Origin: Misgurnus anguillicaudatus
Lineage: Eukaryota > Chordata > Actinopteri > Cypriniformes > Cobitidae
DNA length: 64,000 nt
Direction of reading: 5' to 3'
Assembly: GCF_027580225.2 (NCBI RefSeq)
Contig: NC_073356.2
Span: 10,865,001 to 10,929,000 of the forward strand
The notes beneath the pieces were generated by a model. The model was given only the letters and a program-made list of their open reading frames with translations, was not told the DNA's origin and did no database searches. Shown in pieces: positions 24,977-35,182 of the stretch; within the stretch, counting starts at the first letter, position 1, and every line of letters begins with the position of its first letter. The position numbers and the translations under genes were made by a program.

Positions 24977-25867
24977 GTAAAATAATCTATATAAGTTATT
25001 TATTATCAGACCCGCGGTTGTTGTTTACCCGAACTGGACATTTTAAAACCGTTAACCGGACGCGTTGCTTGACGTATAACGGTAATATTAGTTTACCAAA
25101 GTCAGTATAAACCTAATTAATAAATCATCCTATGTGTATGCAAGCCTACGAGCACGCGCGATGCGTTAAATTTTCCTTTTATAAAACTATTATGAAGAAA
25201 TGCTTAACGTAGCCTAACGTATACGTCAATGATATGAAAAGATCAGATTTAGTATATAACGTTACCGGAGAGAATAATTTATTAATATAAATACATTTTG
25301 CTGGGAGGAAAACTCTTAATGTGTAAGTTACCACGTTGTGTTTATATTCTCATCCGCTTGGCTTTACTTGTTACATAAATTATGCGTTATTAATAAGGTT
25401 TATAACTAAATTTTATCTTTAAAATTCGTTAAACTACGTTAAGCATTTTAGAAAGTCCCGTCTGAACATAACAAGATTTTGCCAGCGATGTCAACGTATG
25501 ACCTATGTTATGTGTGTGCTGTGGCCGATCGGAAAAACATTATATTTTAAATGTGAATATCTTTAAACAAAGGCTGAAACCTAATTTGCATAAAATAAAG
25601 TTTTAAATTGTGTTTTTGTTTTGTATTACATTGCTTTTGAGGCCAAGGTAGCTGTACAGTAAATATTCAGCCTCGATCAGAAAACCATGTCCCAGTGTCC
25701 TAATACACAGACCTGTGGCCATGGTGCAATGATTCGAGTACAGTACATCTACACTGGTTATCATTTCAAAACAGTATTAACTGAAAAATATGAGTGTTTA
25801 TGTATTAAATGTTAAATATGTCCTGTTTTTCCCTGCATTTATTCTGCTGTCTAAAATTCTTTGGGAG

Positions 25868-26000
25868 GATAAATGAAGGAGGATGTAACAAAATACACTG
25901 CAAGAACTGGAATGAGACACAAGTGAGGATGAAGAGGACAACAGAATATCCATCCTTTCTTCACCACCTCACAGAGTTTGAGTGAAACAACTTGTATTAG
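25868..26000 (+). other. Putative exon of transposon transcript A
   Basis: The segment ends at cttgtattag|gtgagac, a good donor motif. The acceptor is uncertain. It contains in-frame stops in all frames, so it would be untranslated. Confidence 0.2.
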
Positions 26001-26156
26001 GTGAGACACTTCTCAATAAGATACAGTATGTGCTGCATATATGGGTTAGTTAGGTCTCCCTAATTAACTAACAGCTGTAAAAACCTAACGTACAGTACTG
26101 TCTTTGTTAAAAACTGCGGTTCAAAATAATTACGACCGTCTTTCTTTTGCTTACAG

Positions 26157-26279
26157 GACTCACAGGATTATTTTATAACAAGACTGATTATTTTATACCA
26201 GAAGTTTGGTATTTTTTTGAAGCTACTGTATTATTTCCTATGACAATTCATTTTGCTGTGCATTCAGTACTATAAATTG
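26157..26279 (+). other. Putative internal exon of transposon transcript A
   Basis: A strong pyrimidine-rich acceptor (tctttcttttgcttacag|gac) precedes it and a consensus donor (aaattg|gtaagt) follows it, 123 nt later. No long frame is open through it. The pairing of two good splice sites at exon distance is the only evidence. Confidence 0.3.
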
Positions 26280-26349
26280 GTAAGTACATTTAATGTATGT
26301 AAGTAAAGGCTAAAGAGTATATCTCCTCTAGTTCTAAGTTCTAGTTCTA

Positions 26350-26690
26350 AGTTCTAACAACGTTCCCAAAGGTCCCAATAATGTTACGCCAACATAAAAG
26401 TGTCCAGTTTTTAAATTGTTTAGGAATGTTTCTTGATTGTGCGAATGTTAGAGGAATGTTACATTTTATTTTCAGACAATGTCATGTTTAAATGTACTGA
26501 CAATGTTTAAAACACATGTTTAGTATATTTTATGAATGTTTATATGCAATATTTTAAAATAACATTAAGAAATAATGTTTTACAACAGTTTGTAAATAAT
26601 AGAATGTAATGTTTTTTTTATCATTACAAGCAAAAACATTCATAACGTTATTGGGAACTTTTGGAACTTTCAAGGAACGTTCTTAGAACC
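26350..26690. mobile_element. MITE with GTTCTAA-CAACGTTCC ends, nested
   Basis: The left end gttctaacaacgttcccaaa and the right end ggaacgttcttagaacc are imperfect inverted repeats. The interior is rich in aatgtt motifs and non-coding. It lies inside the 7.2-kb CACTG element. No clear duplication was found because the left flank repeats gttctaa itself. Confidence 0.6.
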
Positions 26691-26969
26691 TTTCTCTGTG
26701 GTTGAGCATTGTGTTAGCATCATAAAACGCCATGGGTTCCAACAAGGGAATGCACATGCTGATAAAAAGTTTATACTTAGCATTGCACTGTATGTTATTT
26801 GCCTTTTTCTGTAAATGTGAAGATAAATGTAAAGACAGACAGTCATTGTTTCATTTTAAACCAGTTCTATTTTAAGAGAACTTAACTAGACTAAATAAAA
26901 GGGTCACAAAAATTTTAATTTTGCTATTATAATGCTGATTTTGTGGTGTTATGGGTTTTCTGGTTACAG

Positions 26970-27610
26970 TGGTAGTGGATCATGATCACCTCTCTAGCTT
27001 CAAAAGTAGGATGCAAAATGTTTAACACCAAATCATTATAGCATAACTCCATTTAACTTGACATAATTTAAAGTCGTCTAAAGGCAGACATGATTGCGTG
27101 TGAAGTCATATGCCAAAGACTCTCCAAATACTGCATCTACACATTCTTCCTGATGTGTATTTTGTTGGTATTTCCTGGTTGTTGAAGCCCTGACAGTAAA
27201 CATGACTGTGAGCATCCTATCCATCAGGTATAGCTGTTTACTTGCATTACTCATTTAGAGAAATGACGGGTCAAAATTGATTATATGGATTATATTTTCA
27301 TCACCCCTTTTTTGTATGTCTTTGGGACACTTGAAATGTATAGCACGTATAATGTGGAGCCATAATGCGGTCACAGAATACTCCCATTGTAACTGGAAAA
27401 CCAAAGAAAATCATTGTTTAAATTATAAAATTATAATTTTTGAATTAACTAAACCTGTAATCAGTGTTGTACGTATGTATGTTTATAATTTGTGTTATTT
27501 TAAACGTATTACTGCAAATTATTTGAAATGTGTATGTTTTAAATGTAATTTCACACAACTTCTTAAAGTATTTGTATTGTTTTAAATAAAGGCTTCAATA
27601 TTTGAAATTG
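26970..27610 (+). other. Putative terminal exon of transposon transcript A
   Basis: An acceptor-like gttttctggttacag|tgg lies at 26969, and an AATAAA signal lies at 27585-27590. A 102-codon frame at 27277-27585 has no recognisable motif and would sit in a 3' untranslated region. Confidence is low because only short signals support it. Confidence 0.2.
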
Positions 27611-28139
27611 TCTCTTTGAATTAACTGTTAGCAGTATCTGTAGGTTAAAATGTAAAAATTAATTTTATCTAAAAATTATAGCTAATTTAAATATAATAAA
27701 AATGAATGTATAAAAAATAAAAAGAATAGTAGTACACTGTAAAAAGTAATTCTGCAGGCTTGTAGATTTGATGAAATTGAATATGTAAACTTTATTAATA
27801 AAATTAATTTCATGTAGTTTGGTATTTTTTTTGTGTTAAAATTCTTTAAAAATGACTGAAATAAAAACAGCTTATTGTTTTTGTGAATGATTTAGCTATT
27901 CTTATTGTGTATCTGCGCATGTAGCGAATACTGAATAAATCCAACGTAATATTAATCAGCTGTTTTAAATTAAAAACCATTCAGGGTTGATATGCAGGTC
28001 GTGAGCGCTGAGCAGACGGACTTAGGAAATATTTCTGTTAATGTGCCAAAATACAAAGTTTTGAAAGCATTTCAGTCGAGAATGTATGCTTTTTAAACAA
28101 GAATCTGCAGTAGGTTCATAAAGATATCGCCTATTTAAA

Positions 28140-28560
28140 CATTTCCTTGGAGTTTTGTAGCGATGGGAGCTCCAGATAATCAGCGGGCGCTCCGCGCGTA
28201 TTATACGGGACAACGGCGCCTCACCTCGGCCAGTGTCTCTGAAAATCTCCGCTGGCTGTGACGTCAATGTAGTGTTTAAACTGTGGATAAAATTCATTTC
28301 GGGTAAATTTAACGGGCAATCTTTGGTCTTATAAGTATATAAGCAGTGTTTCTTTGTATAATTTGTTTGTAATTTGTAAATTAATTACAATAAGGATTAA
28401 TATGAACTGGGTTTGGACGTAACTTCAGCTTTAGGACCCAGGAGGTCGCATATCTAGGATGCATTCGTCGATTCGCATGCTGCGATTGGTGGTCCAGATG
28501 CAACTCATTTTGAGTGACAGAAAAACTGACCAATCATACTGTTCCTCTGAACGGGTGGGT
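28140..28560 (+). promoter_or_regulatory. Promoter-like GC-rich patch inside the CACTG element
   Basis: Within AT-rich surroundings, 28160-28265 is GC- and CpG-rich and contains a perfect CRE-type palindrome TGACGTCA at 28259-28266. CCAAT-type motifs in both orientations (gattggtgg, accaatcat) follow at 28480-28540. The putative exons of transcript B lie just downstream. No TATA box is evident. The function is inferred from motifs only. Confidence 0.3.
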
Positions 28561-28764
28561 TCTCTTATCACTAACTCTCATAGATATGTTATATGTAACG
28601 TTATGTATCTATTATGACAAATTCTGCTCGCTCGCTCGCTTGGTTCGTGTTTTGAAGATATATGTGACTTTACTGCGGTCTTTTTCGATTTATTTAGTTT
28701 TGTGTTAATTATATCCACAAAGTATTACAATAAATTGGTAATGTAAAACTATTCTCCGCTGTAA

Positions 28765-28921
28765 ATTAATTGTGTGCTCAATTGCGACGCCCTGTGTTGA
28801 ATTTTCCCGCGGAAAACATGAACAACCATTGCTGACTGAAATGTTTGACAAAGGCCTCTTACTGGAGTACAGTATCATTACTGAGGGGAAATATAACATT
28901 ATTCATTTAATTCCACAAAAG
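28765..28921 (+). other. Putative 5' exon of transposon transcript B
   Basis: The segment ends at ccacaaaag|gtgagt, a consensus donor. Its 3' part (aacattattcat...cacaaaag) resembles that of the next putative exon, so the two may be a duplication. The left limit is uncertain. Confidence 0.25.
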
Positions 28922-29058
28922 GTGAGTAAGATATTAAATGTATAAGTTGTCTTTTTAAAATGTTTAAGCTTTCTACATATTGTAAGTTGAACATTTATTA
29001 TTATTAATTTCGCGACCTGTGTTCATGAAGGCCTGTAACGTACTGCAGCTTCCTGCAG

Positions 29059-29103
29059 GCAACGTGAAACATTGCTGAGGGAGAACTTTATTCACAACAA
29101 AAG
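29059..29103 (+). other. Putative short exon of transposon transcript B
   Basis: It lies between cttcctgcag (acceptor-like) and acaaaag|gtgagg (donor-like). The sequence gaaacattgctgagggagaa echoes the preceding exon. Support is splice motifs only. Confidence 0.2.
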
Positions 29104-29521
29104 GTGAGGAATATTATTAAATTAATATATTGTACATATTATATTGTGTATAAAGTGTATGTGTGTGTATACATGTGAGTAACTTGGTTAACAAATAAAT
29201 GTGTGACTATCCTATCGTGTGACAGAAAAAATGTAGGGAAAAGATTTGCCCTAATTATTAATATCGATTATATATCTTCTCAAACATTTTTTGATATTAT
29301 TTGTAATTCCAATGAGAATTTATTATCAGTTTTTAATATTACTGCATATTTCAAACACACCTAATAAGCCACAAACTCAGATGAACTGAACTCCATTGCA
29401 CATATCTTCCAGTTTTCTTTAAAACATTTTAATATACAAGTTTAATGTGTGGATTATTTCAATATTCAAGCTGTATACATTTATAAAAGTTTTAAGACAT
29501 AATTGCTGTTTAATGTTGCAG

Positions 29522-29755
29522 GATAAAGATGAAGAGGAGGGACTTGAGCAGCTTGTGATGGCTGTAATTGTAAAGAATGGATCTTCTAGGAGTGGCAGCC
29601 CAAAGGATGCTGGAATTGTTATCGAGGCCTTAAAGGTGTTCCCAGGGCAGGCTTTATCCTCCTTGGATTGGATTGGATCAGTATCCCAGGCATCTTTTCA
29701 AATGTTTCAGAAACTTTTCTTGGAGCAGGATTCTTCAAAACTTATAATAAACTGA
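29522..29755 (+). CDS. Partial CDS: 3' exon like C-terminus of an uncharacterised fish protein family
   Basis: The exon starts after taatgttgcag and stays open for 77 codons to a TGA at 29753-29755. The peptide begins DKDEEEGLEQLVMAVIV and includes DAGIVIEALKVF and FQMFQKLFLEQDSSKL. From memory, this order (acidic stretch, hydrophobic strand, DxGIVIEG-type motif, then FEVLQKxFxxLD-type helix) matches the C-terminus of a large, functionally uncharacterised teleost family that is often multicopy and transposon-associated. The middle (ALSSLDWIGSV) is shorter than the usual hydrophobic segment, which suggests decay. It sits inside the 7.2-kb CACTG element, so it is either cargo or the element's own accessory gene. 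No upstream coding exons of the family were recognised. A pseudogenic fragment is quite possible. Confidence 0.4.
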   Translation, partial: DKDEEEGLEQLVMAVIVKNGSSRSGSPKDAGIVIEALKVFPGQALSSLDWIGSVSQASFQMFQKLFLEQDSSKLIIN

Positions 29756-29898
29756 TTACAGTACAGTAAGTCTAAGCTGCTGTCTGATGTTCTGGGTGTG
29801 AATCAATGTAACAGAACACAAACATGGAACCTTTCGTCGGGAAATGTGGACGGTTCTCTTTAAAGACTGTAAAATACTTTTTGTACACTGTTACAAAT

Positions 29899-30917
29899 GA
29901 AGAGTTTGGTTCCAAAACGCAATAAATCAATTTTGAAAAATTTTGGTAAAAACGTGTTTTCTATAACAAGAAAGTGACAAGATGAAAACCACTATTTTCT
30001 GTTACAAACTTTCACAAAGCATCTTTAGGTTATAAAAACATAAAAAATTCAAATCCATAACTTGATTTTCAAAGATTTATTATAAAAACGGATTATTTTT
30101 TCCACAAAATGCAATAAATCCATGACAAGTTTTTATTAAAAATGCTATAAATCTATTGAATCAATCGCCTATATAAATGTGCATTCATCTTTGCCATGTT
30201 ATATTCATTTAGTTGACTAGTTGTACACACTAATTAAAAATATAAACATTATTGTCATTAATCAAAACACTTACTTTGTGATATTAAGAAGTCATCGGTT
30301 ATACTTGACGTCCTCGCTTAACGTTTTTCAAAGCGATCAGCTGTAAAATGTTTTGGTCCTGCTCGTTTTTCGTTGACTTTGAGTAAAATTATGGAAAGTT
30401 TTTCATAAGATCCTCTGGGGTCAATGTGTTAGCATGACAGTAACTTGATGCTGTCAGCCCGGCCAAACAAGCACCGGTCTCCCGAGTTCCTCTGCGTAAA
30501 TTATTAGATGTTGATGGCTTACGTTTCTATCCCGTCACAGAAAACCACCACAGGTTTATCAATGCTATTAAAGTATTATTTTGTTTTTGTTTGTTTGGTG
30601 ATCACGAAGTACATAGTAGATGAGGAAAACTAGGACTCCGTGTACTCAGCGCGCCGCCATTCTTTGTTTACATTGCGTGAGGTGCGCTGTAATCTGTGGA
30701 GGAGTGGATTTATGGCATTCTGTAGAAAAGTGGGAGTGGCGTTTTTTGCATTTTGGGAAAAAAGGGAGAAAAGATGACAGAATAACACGGCGGAAATTGG
30801 ATTTTGCATAAAATTAAGAATTTACTTTATAATACTGACCTGATATAATACTGATTCTGGCACTAACTCATTTTTTTTCAAAAATGGCGTTTATTGCATT
30901 TTGGAACCAAACTCTTC
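29899..30917. mobile_element. 1.0-kb element with GAAGAGTTTGGTTCCAAAA ends
   Basis: The left end gaagagtttggttccaaaac and the right end ttttggaaccaaactcttc are a near-perfect inverted repeat, continued inward by gcaataaa and tttattgc. The flanks are aaat at 29895-29898 and aaat at 30918-30921, a possible 4-bp duplication. No transposase frame is present. Its internal part 30181-30459 is homologous to 50320-50587 in reverse. Confidence 0.7.
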
Positions 30918-33174
30918 AAATACACCATTAAAAATGAGATGCTTTCCTGTTCTTTTGACTGCAATAAAATAAGAATTGATTCATCTTTGTCTGTCATTCT
31001 GAAATCAGATATAATACTCATTACTAATAAAAATATTAATGTATGATGTTAAATTAAAATAGTATAATTGAATAGTATTTATTTTATAGTGCTAGGTCTT
31101 TGTCCTGTATACCCAATATTTTGTTTAAATTTAAATTAATTTCTAGTTGCAAATTGCAGATTACCTTTTTGAATGGGTTACTATTAAAGAGTTTATGGAT
31201 TGATTCTAACTCAATTTTTATTTGTTGAAATTAATTAATGATATTGCTTGTAATCTGTTGCCACACTTTTATTGAGTAGATATGGCATAATATTTTTATT
31301 GTATAGTGCTAGATCTTTGTCTAGTATACCCAATATTTTTGTTTAAATTTTAATAAAAAATTTAATTGCAAATTGCAGTTTGGCTTTTTGAATATGTTAA
31401 TATTAAGGAGTTTATAGAGTAAATCTAAATCAATTTTGATTTGTTGAATGTAATTAATGATATTGCTTGTAATCTGTTGCCACAATTTTATTGAGTAGAT
31501 GGGGCATATTATTTTTTACAGTGTATAGTATACAGTAGTAAACTGTAAACCTGTGTTTTTTACAGTAGCACACTGTATTACATATTTACAGTAGCATTTA
31601 AATACTGTAAAATGGAAATACAGTTTAGAACTGTAAATCTTATTTACAGTAGCCTACTGGCAACACTGTTGCCAGTAGGTTACTGTAAAAATCCTTGAAA
31701 ATGTCTAACAGTGTATAATTGAGTGCACAGTGCTTCTATCACCCTAGAAAATGTGAAAAAGATCAACCCAGTAACTTAGTTTTGGTAAACCATTCTCTAC
31801 AAGCACATTAAAAACCTTATTATGTCATAAGGAGCTCTAATTATAATAATACCACCCTTAATCTGCACTCTTCAACCACAGAACTGCCATTTAGTGCAGA
31901 GAAAAGCACAATTGAGTTTTAATTGCAACAAACCACCATCATTGTGATCAGTGTTTGAATTTCATCAGCTCATTTGCATTTTAAAGGACACACCCAAAAC
32001 GGCACATTTTTGCACACACCTACAAAGTGGCAATTTTAACATGCTATAATAAATTATTTATATAGTATTTTGAGCTAAAACTTCACATGTGTGCTCTGGG
32101 GACACCAAATATTTATTTGACATCTTAAAAAAAGTCTTGTGCCATGGCCCCTTTAAAGTGATAGTTCACCCAAAAATGAACCTTCTGTTATCATTTATTC
32201 ACCCTTATGTTGTTAATTTCTCTTTTTTTATAATGAACACAAAAGAAGAAATATTTTGATAAATTACGGTAAGTACTGTGAATTTACAGTGTATGTTTCT
32301 GTAATTATAGTATACTTATGAAGTACATACGTGTAATTATAAGGGAACAATTTATAATATTTGGGGAATAAAGGGGTAACAACCAGGAAAAATACAAATA
32401 ATATATACAGTAAAGTACTGCGTAAGTACAGCAAATTTACAGCGTATGTTTCTGTAATTATAGTATACTTATGAAGTACATACGTGTCAATTTAAGGGAA
32501 CAATTTATAATATTTGGGGAACAAAGGGGTAACAACCAGGAAAAATACAAAATAATATATGCAGTAAGTATTTTATAACTAAGGGCTAACTATTTTAATA
32601 TTACATGGTTTGTATGACTTATATGCTACAAACGTGGGAAATGACAAATTATTTATACAGTAAGTAATTCATAAATTCGGACTAACGATTCAGATATTAG
32701 GCCTACGTGATATAGGCTACATGCAAAACAATCTTATGTTTGAGAGTAATTTAGTGAGAACACACACATTCACTGAATTGGCTCGATCACACTCGTCTCC
32801 ACATATAGCTGGTGCGTGGTGATCGCACTGGCGTCATACATGGATTCTGCAAACTGTGGGTCTTCATTCAATCATAGTCATACACCACATATATTTTTGG
32901 ATTAATATAGGTAGGCTATTTTTTAACCACGGGGGGTACATATTTTATCATTTTATGATGCATGATGAAGGAGATTCCTAAACAACAAAACTTGAAATTC
33001 AGTTAATGTGTTTATGCTATTTATTACTACTATACAATTTATTTAGAATTTTCAATAAAGGTTACTTACCTTAAGAAAGAAAAAGAGTACAGTTGTTGGG
33101 TCATCAAGCAAAATTAAAAATAGTCAAGGCAACTATGGTGAAAACAAAGCAAGCAAAACTAGAAATATTTCCTG

Positions 33175-34436
33175 TAGAGCCCGACCTATATGCATTTTTT
33201 GGGGCCGATGCCGATACAGATATTAGGGAGTAAAAAAAGACCGATAACGATATATCGGCCGATATTCTTTATGTGCATTTTATAGTACAGTACACATATA
33301 CCACAGTATATTATACTACAATAGGCTACTGTACATATAATACACTATATACATTAACAGAATATACTATATATAAATACTTTTTTGCAATGATCACACC
33401 ACAAATGTGGTGATCAAACACTTAAAATGACGTGACAAAGATATGTAATATAGGCAGGTGTGTTTCACAAGTTAAAAATAAACTTTATTATCCAAAATGA
33501 TTCTGATATAAGTGCACAAAACAGTAAACTTGACTTATTATAAATAACTTTAAAACACAAACAAAACAAAATACATATAACTTAAATCATTGTCAGTTTT
33601 GATGAGAATAATGTTATATTGGGCTTATTTTAAAAAATGGAAACTTATAAAGTCATTGTTTATTAGCTTTACAGTAAGTTATGTACTTCACAAAATAATT
33701 AAAAACTTACCGTTCAGACGACAATGCTTGACTTACTGACAACATACTGATGTAGGCTAATGTTTAATGTACTGCACAACGTTTTTATAACACGAACCCA
33801 CAGTGTTCTGCCGGGACTTTAAACTTTTATCAAACTAAAGCGTCTGCTCTCCGCCTCTTTCATTTAGCGAGGGTGTAAAGTTGCGCGAGCTTATTTATTT
33901 AATCAATTGCTTTGAAATGAGCATGTTTGGTAACAGCACAAGCAGCTGTAAAGTTACTCCTACAGACTGCGCGTCAGTTTAAGCGCGTCCTTTCTCCGCC
34001 TCGCGTCTTTCTTCCGCTTGCGTTTTAAACAACTCGCAAGTGGACAACAAAGACAGATTAAAAACACCAAAACTAAACGGGAATGTGTCTCTCTTGCCCA
34101 CTTATAATTCAATCGACCAAAGCGTGTCTTAATACCAGGTGTAAAATGTTTTGAAGAAACCGAGTGACCCCCACCACCTGAACTGAGAAACTGAAGTGAA
34201 GGGGCGGGGGATTGGCTGGTGTCACTACAGTGAGTGACCTGGGTCGCCATTAGCAACCAATAGGGCGCGCTCTGCTGGACAAACAAGTACCTACATCTTT
34301 AAAAGCATTTAATGTTTTCTGTAAGGAACGTTCATATCGGCTTCATATCTGCGGCTTATACGCCGATACAGGTATATCTGCGCCATGCTCATATCGGCCG
34401 ATAAAATCGGCAAAACGATAAATCGGTCGGGCTCTA
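33175..34436. mobile_element. hAT element with perfect 8-bp TSD
   Basis: The element starts tagagcccgacctatatgc and ends aaatcggtcgggctcta, inverted repeats with further cgatatatcggccgatat blocks inside both ends. It is flanked by atttcctg at 33167-33174 and atttcctg at 34437-34444. An 8-bp duplication and these ends identify hAT. The 1262-bp body has no recognisable transposase, so it is non-autonomous. The minus-strand frame at 33960-34286 has no hAT signature. Confidence 0.88.
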
Positions 34437-34500
34437 ATTTCCTGTAGTTGCTGTGTAAATATACCATTGCTTTGTGTTGTTAAATTTCAAGTCAAAATTT

Positions 34501-34710
34501 TTTACCCTCTTGTTTCACGTAGTTACAGAGTAAGTACAGCATCTGCGGTCTGTAAATTGAAGTGGCACTTGTTACCCCCTTGTTTCACGTAGTTAAAGAG
34601 TAAATATAACACCTGCGGTCTGTAAATTAAAGTGGCACTTGTTACCCCCTTGTTTCACGTAGTTAAAGAGTAATTACAATGTCTGCGGGCTGTAAATTAA
34701 AGTGGCACTT
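34501..34710 (+). repeat. Three 70-bp direct repeats
   Basis: The string cttgtttcacgtagtta occurs at 34509, 34579 and 34649, each followed by tctgcgg-ctgtaaatt and agtggcacttgttaccc. The period is 70 bp. It lies between the hAT insertion and the right iterated end of the foldback-like element. Confidence 0.9.
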
Positions 34711-35182
34711 GTTACCCCTTTGTTCCCAAAATATTATAAATTGTTCCCTTAAAATAACACGTATGTACTTTAGAAGTACACTATAATTACAGAAATGTAT
34801 GCTGTAAATTCGCTGTACTTACGCAGTACTTTACAGCATATATTATTTGTATTTTTCCTGGTTGTTATCCCTTTATTCCCCAAATATTATAAATTGTTCC
34901 CTTATAATTACACGTACAAACTTCATTAGTAGACTATAATTGCAGAAACATACGCTGTAAATTCGCTGTACTTACGCAGTATTTTTTGGGCTGTAATCTA
35001 AAGCATTACCGTTTTTTCTACTATGGAAGTCAATGGTTACAGTCAGCTGTGTGCTTACCATCATTTATCAAAATATCTTCTTTTGTGTTCATCAGAAAAA
35101 AATAATTCATACAGGTTTAAAACAACATGAGGATGAGAAAATGATGACAGAATTTTCCTTTATAGGTGAACTATCCCTTTAA

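Larger units (their letters stand above)
24527..31713 (+). mobile_element. 7.2-kb DNA element with CACTG ends and TA TSD
   Basis: The left end is cactgttagacatttctgta and the right end is ggaaatgtctaacagtg-like (gaaaatgtctaacagtg), with tttacagta repeats just inside each end. TA flanks both sides (24525-24526 and 31714-31715). The intact paralogue at 60650-61040 reads gtgctataattg on its complementary strand, exactly the sequence expected before insertion with one TA. CACTG ends recall the CACTA/EnSpm (CMC) group, while a TA duplication also fits Tc1/mariner; the class is unresolved. No transposase is recognisable. The body has exon-like sequence, a promoter-like GC-rich patch and two further inserted elements. 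Confidence 0.75.
24481..32152 (-). mobile_element. TTAA-flanked MITE split by a 7.2-kb insertion
   Basis: The two parts are 24481-24526 (aggggccatggcatgaaaat) and 31714-32152 (ending cttgtgccatggcccct). TTAA flanks it at 24477-24480 and 32153-32156. The right part aligns closely, in reverse, with the uninterrupted copy at 60650-61040, including the block cagctcatttgcattttaaa plus ggacacaccc. The interior is occupied by the CACTG element. The TTAA at 32153-32156 is shared with the next element. Confidence 0.8.
32274..34981. mobile_element. Foldback-like element with iterated inverted ends
   Basis: Each end holds two tandem copies of a unit of about 153 bp. On the left, ttctgtaattatagtatac occurs at 32297 and 32450. 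On the right its complement occurs near 34781 and 34934. The unit also has gggaacaatttataatatttg and ggggtaacaaccagg. Inside the right end lie three 70-bp direct repeats. The element has no gene and is itself interrupted by a hAT element. End coordinates are set by comparing the arms of the host MITE. Confidence 0.7.
32157..35178 (+). mobile_element. TTAA-flanked MITE (AGTGATAGTTCACCC) split by nested elements
   Basis: The left arm 32157-32273 (gtgatagttcacccaaaaatg) and right arm 34982-35178 (ending ataggtgaactatccct) are inverted repeats, bounded by TTAA at 32153-32156 and 35179-35182. Both arms carry gaacacaaaagaagatatttt-type blocks in opposite orientation. This is one of the most common cyprinid MITE types in my experience. 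It was split by the foldback-like element. Confidence 0.8.

Noticed and set aside
33960..34286. 108-codon frame as remnant of a hAT transposase
   Set aside because: No hAT dimerisation or DDE motif is visible; low-complexity basic C-terminus.
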